Below the pieces are notes generated by a model that made no database searches, was not told the DNA's origin, and saw only the letters and a program-made list of their open reading frames with translations. The position numbers were made by a program, and so were the translations under genes. From assembly GCA_039923755.1 (NCBI GenBank), contig JBDTCD010000098.1, positions 1 through 8,341 of the forward strand: a DNA stretch of 8,341 bases, given 5' to 3'. Positions within the stretch are counted from its first letter, which is position 1. Each line of letters begins with the position of its first letter. This stretch comes from Terrimesophilobacter sp039923755 (lineage in GTDB: Bacteria > Actinomycetota > Actinomycetes > Actinomycetales > Microbacteriaceae). Below are positions 6,175 to 8,341 of the stretch, piece by piece.

Positions 6175-6180
6175 TAGACT
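6175..6180 (+). promoter_or_regulatory. pyrG: Candidate -10 element for leaderless pyrG transcription
   Basis: TAGACT fits the actinobacterial TANNNT -10 pattern and ends 8 bases before GTG 6189, which would place the transcription start at about 6187-6189. No Shine-Dalgarno-like sequence precedes the GTG. No TTGACA-like -35 is visible at 16-18 bases upstream, which is common for actinobacterial promoters. The call is inference from position and motif. Confidence 0.55.
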
Positions 6181-6188
6181 GCAATCCC

Positions 6189-7880
6189 GTGGTGGTCAAA
6201 CATTCTGCGGAGACAACAAAGCACATTTTCGTCACCGGGGGTGTTGTCTCGAGTCTCGGTAAGGGTCTCACGGCCGCTAGCCTCGGAAACCTGCTCACGG
6301 CGCGAGGTCTTCGCGTCGTCATGCAGAAGCTCGATCCCTATCTGAACGTGGATCCGGGCACCATGAACCCGTTCCAGCACGGCGAAGTCTTCGTGACCGA
6401 CGACGGGGCGGAGACCGACCTCGACATCGGCCACTATGAGCGCTTCCTCGACATCAACCTAAGCCAGGCCGCGAATGTCACGACCGGCCAGATCTACTCG
6501 CAGGTGATTGCGAAGGAGCGCCGCGGGGAGTACCTCGGCGACACCGTGCAGGTTATCCCGCACATCACCGACGAGATCAAGAGGCGGATGCGGCTCCAGG
6601 CTAGGAACGATCCGCGGCCCGACGTGATCATCACGGAGATCGGGGGCACGGTCGGCGACATCGAGTCCCAGCCATTCCTCGAGGCGGCTCGCCAGGTGCG
6701 TCACGAAATTGGCCGGGCCAATTGCTTCTTCGTGCACGTCTCGCTTGTCCCCTACCTGCACGCAGCCGGGGAGCAAAAGACCAAGCCCACCCAGCACTCC
6801 GTCGCCGCCCTGCGCTCCATCGGTATCCAGCCCGATGCCATTGTGCTGCGCAGCGACCGCCCCGTCCCCGAGTCGATGAACCGCAAGATCGCCCTCATGT
6901 GCGACGTAGACCATGAGGCGGTCGTCAACTGCCCGGACGCGCGGAGCATTTACGACATCCCCACCACGCTGCACGAACAGGGGCTGGACGCCTACATCAT
7001 CGAACACTTCGGGATCGTCGCGGGAGAGGTCGACTGGTCCGGTTGGGCCGAACTGCTCGCGGCCGTTCACGAGCCGAAATTCGAGGTCACGATCGGCCTG
7101 GTCGGCAAATACATCGATCTTCCGGACGCATACCTCTCGGTGACCGAGGCATTGCGTGCCGGCGGATTCGCGCAGCACACCAAAGTCAACATCCAGTGGA
7201 TCGCCTCGGACGATTGCGAGACCCCGGAGGGCGCTGCACGGCACCTGTCCGAACTCGACGGTATCTGCGTTCCCGGGGGCTTCGGCGTGCGCGGAATCGA
7301 AGGAAAGCTGGGCGCGCTGCGCTTCGCGCGCGAAAATGGCATCCCGTCGCTGGGTCTCTGCCTCGGACTGCAGTGCATGGTCATCGAGTACGCGCGTAAC
7401 GTGGTGGGACTCTCAGGGGCATCCTCGACGGAGTTCGACCCCGACACGCGGTTCCCGGTGATCGCGACGATGGCCGAGCAGGTCGAGATCATTGCCGACG
7501 GAGACCTCGGCGGTACGATGCGCCTCGGCCTTTACCCGGCAGACCTGGCCGAGGGGTCGATCGTACGGGAACTGTACGGTGAGGCAACCGTGTCCGAACG
7601 GCACCGCCATCGCTACGAGGTCAACAACTCCTACCGCGAGCAGATCGCGGATGCCGGCCTCGTGTTCTCCGGAATGTCGCCCGATCGCAACCTGGTTGAG
7701 TACATCGAACTCCCGCGTGAGGTGCACCCGTTCTATGTGGCGACGCAGGCGCACCCGGAACTGCGCTCGCGTCCGAACCGCGCGCATCCGTTGTTCCGCG
7801 GCCTCATCGCGGCGGCCCTTGAGCGCCAGCAGGCGAGCCGACTGTTCGAGGTCGCCGAGCCGGAATCGGCAAGTGTCTGA
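6189..7880 (+). CDS. pyrG: CTP synthase (glutamine-hydrolysing)
   Basis: PyrG makes CTP from UTP with ATP and glutamine, the last step of pyrimidine nucleotide synthesis, in the cytoplasm. The 563-residue product has the N-terminal synthase domain with the P-loop region VTGGVVSSLGKG (15-26) and the conserved block KLDPYLNVDPGTMNPFQHGE (47-66). It then has GGTVGDIES (152-160) and KTKPTQHS (197-204). The C-terminal class I glutaminase domain shows the oxyanion region PGGFGVRG (362-369), nucleophile Cys391 in GLCLGLQ, and His522/Glu524 in QAHPELRSRP. Length is normal (about 535-590). GTG 6189 is chosen because it is closest to the -10 element; the next codon is also GTG (6192) and could serve instead. 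There is no ribosome binding site, fitting leaderless translation. It lies 75 bp after recN, where M. tuberculosis has two additional genes by my recollection, and overlaps the Nudix gene by 8 bp. Confidence 0.97.
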   Translation: MVVKHSAETTKHIFVTGGVVSSLGKGLTAASLGNLLTARGLRVVMQKLDPYLNVDPGTMNPFQHGEVFVTDDGAETDLDIGHYERFLDINLSQAANVTTGQIYSQVIAKERRGEYLGDTVQVIPHITDEIKRRMRLQARNDPRPDVIITEIGGTVGDIESQPFLEAARQVRHEIGRANCFFVHVSLVPYLHAAGEQKTKPTQHSVAALRSIGIQPDAIVLRSDRPVPESMNRKIALMCDVDHEAVVNCPDARSIYDIPTTLHEQGLDAYIIEHFGIVAGEVDWSGWAELLAAVHEPKFEVTIGLVGKYIDLPDAYLSVTEALRAGGFAQHTKVNIQWIASDDCETPEGAARHLSELDGICVPGGFGVRGIEGKLGALRFARENGIPSLGLCLGLQCMVIEYARNVVGLSGASSTEFDPDTRFPVIATMAEQVEIIADGDLGGTMRLGLYPADLAEGSIVRELYGEATVSERHRHRYEVNNSYREQIADAGLVFSGMSPDRNLVEYIELPREVHPFYVATQAHPELRSRPNRAHPLFRGLIAAALERQQASRLFEVAEPESASV

Positions 7881-8341
7881 AGGGTCGGCACCTGACCTTC
7901 TCTCCGACGAGAGATTCCAGGCGGAGGTCACGCAGAGTGATCGCGTGTTCGATGGGGCCGTGTGGGATGTTGTCCGCGAACGGTTCCGATTTGGCGACGG
8001 AGAACTCGTGCGTGAGTTCATGGTTCACCCTGGAGCGGTCGCAATCCTCGCGCAGGACACGGAGGACAGAGTCCTGCTCATCAAGCAGTATCGGCACCCG
8101 ATCGGGTACCGCGAGTGGGAGCTTCCGGCAGGGCTTCTGGACGTTGACGGTGAGGCGCCGCTTGCCGCGGCCCAACGCGAACTCGCGGAAGAGGCCGACC
8201 TGGTGGCCGGCGAGTGGTCACAGCTGTGCCAGTTCTTCAGCTCGCCCGGCGGAAGCTCTGAGGTCATCACCGTCTTTCTTGCGCGCTCGCTGTCACCCAC
8301 GCCGTCGGCATTCAGCCGGTATGCCGAGGAAGCGGAAATTG
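7873..8341 (+). CDS. Nudix hydrolase, probable ADP-ribose pyrophosphatase (3' end cut by window)
   Basis: The visible 156 residues start at GTG 7873, overlapping the pyrG stop by 8 bp, and run off the window with no stop. The family hydrolyses ADP-ribose to AMP and ribose 5-phosphate. The Nudix box runs from Gly87 to Leu110: GLLDVDGE, then RELAEE, with metal-binding Glu94, Arg102-Glu103 and Glu106-Glu107. It has six rather than five residues between the first Gly and Glu and an Asp (109) where the general pattern has Gly. Other ADP-ribose pyrophosphatase features are VHPGAVAIL (51-59), LLIKQYRHPIGYREWELPAG (68-87) and FFSSPGGSSEVITVFLA (121-137). By gene order it matches Rv1700, recalled as an ADP-ribose pyrophosphatase. 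Substrate remains an inference; other nucleotide sugars are possible. No ribosome binding site is evident, so coupling to pyrG translation is likely. The usual family length of about 200 suggests roughly 50 residues lie beyond the window. Confidence 0.92.
   Translation, partial: MSEGSAPDLLSDERFQAEVTQSDRVFDGAVWDVVRERFRFGDGELVREFMVHPGAVAILAQDTEDRVLLIKQYRHPIGYREWELPAGLLDVDGEAPLAAAQRELAEEADLVAGEWSQLCQFFSSPGGSSEVITVFLARSLSPTPSAFSRYAEEAEI

Noticed and set aside
6181..6200. Firmicute-type pyrG attenuation with G-run reiterative transcription
   Set aside because: The initially transcribed region lacks the GGGC start and there is no leader or attenuator terminator before the GTG.
6459..7244. 261-codon minus-strand frame opposite pyrG
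   Set aside because: It is a shadow of the pyrG frame with no motif of its own.
1..8341. A hidden defence, toxin-antitoxin, secretion or mobile system
   Set aside because: All sizeable plus-strand genes are recognised housekeeping families in a conserved order; no transposase, integrase, restriction, toxin or membrane-cluster signature was seen on either strand.

Overview
The window looks like a chromosomal housekeeping segment from a high-GC actinobacterium, probably a member of the Microbacteriaceae. The pointers are GC-rich third codon positions, frequent GTG starts, overlapping start/stop codons, and a gene order (TPR protein, HAD phosphatase, tiny protein, tlyA, NAD kinase, recN, pyrG, Nudix) that I recall from the Mycobacterium tuberculosis Rv1691-Rv1700 region. 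A palindromic intergenic repeat of a type I associate with Microbacteriaceae supports this. The family-level assignment is inference; no search was run.

Layout. Positions 1-173 are intergenic and hold a three-unit, 35-bp tandem array of hairpin repeats followed by a good ribosome binding site. Positions 174-6113 carry six same-strand genes packed as one probable operon: a TPR-like protein with disordered charged ends (174-1424), a HAD-IIA phosphatase resembling actinobacterial glycerol-3-phosphate phosphatase (1417-2424), a 56-residue protein (2428-2598), the rRNA 2'-O-methyltransferase TlyA (2595-3413), NAD kinase (3484-4404) and the DNA repair ATPase RecN (4401-6113). Junctions are -8, +3, -4, +70 and -4 bp, so most of these genes are probably translationally coupled.

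A 75-bp gap (6114-6188) holds a possible stem-loop and a TANNNT-type -10 element placed so that the next transcript would begin almost at the GTG of pyrG. This suggests a second, leaderless transcription unit: CTP synthase pyrG (6189-7880) overlapping by 8 bp with a Nudix ADP-ribose pyrophosphatase-type gene (7873 to the window end, 3' end cut off).

The genes cover lipid headgroup phosphate recycling, ribosome RNA methylation, NADP supply, double-strand break repair, pyrimidine nucleotide synthesis and nucleotide-sugar clean-up. Apart from conserved clustering, the sequence shows no single pathway joining them. I see no phage, transposase, CRISPR, toxin-antitoxin or defence genes and no convincing new system. 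The most interesting items are the hairpin array, the tiny conserved-position protein, the probable leaderless pyrG start, and the charge-polarised N-terminal extension of the TPR protein. All genes are on the + strand, and no stretch over 300 bases lacks a gene.
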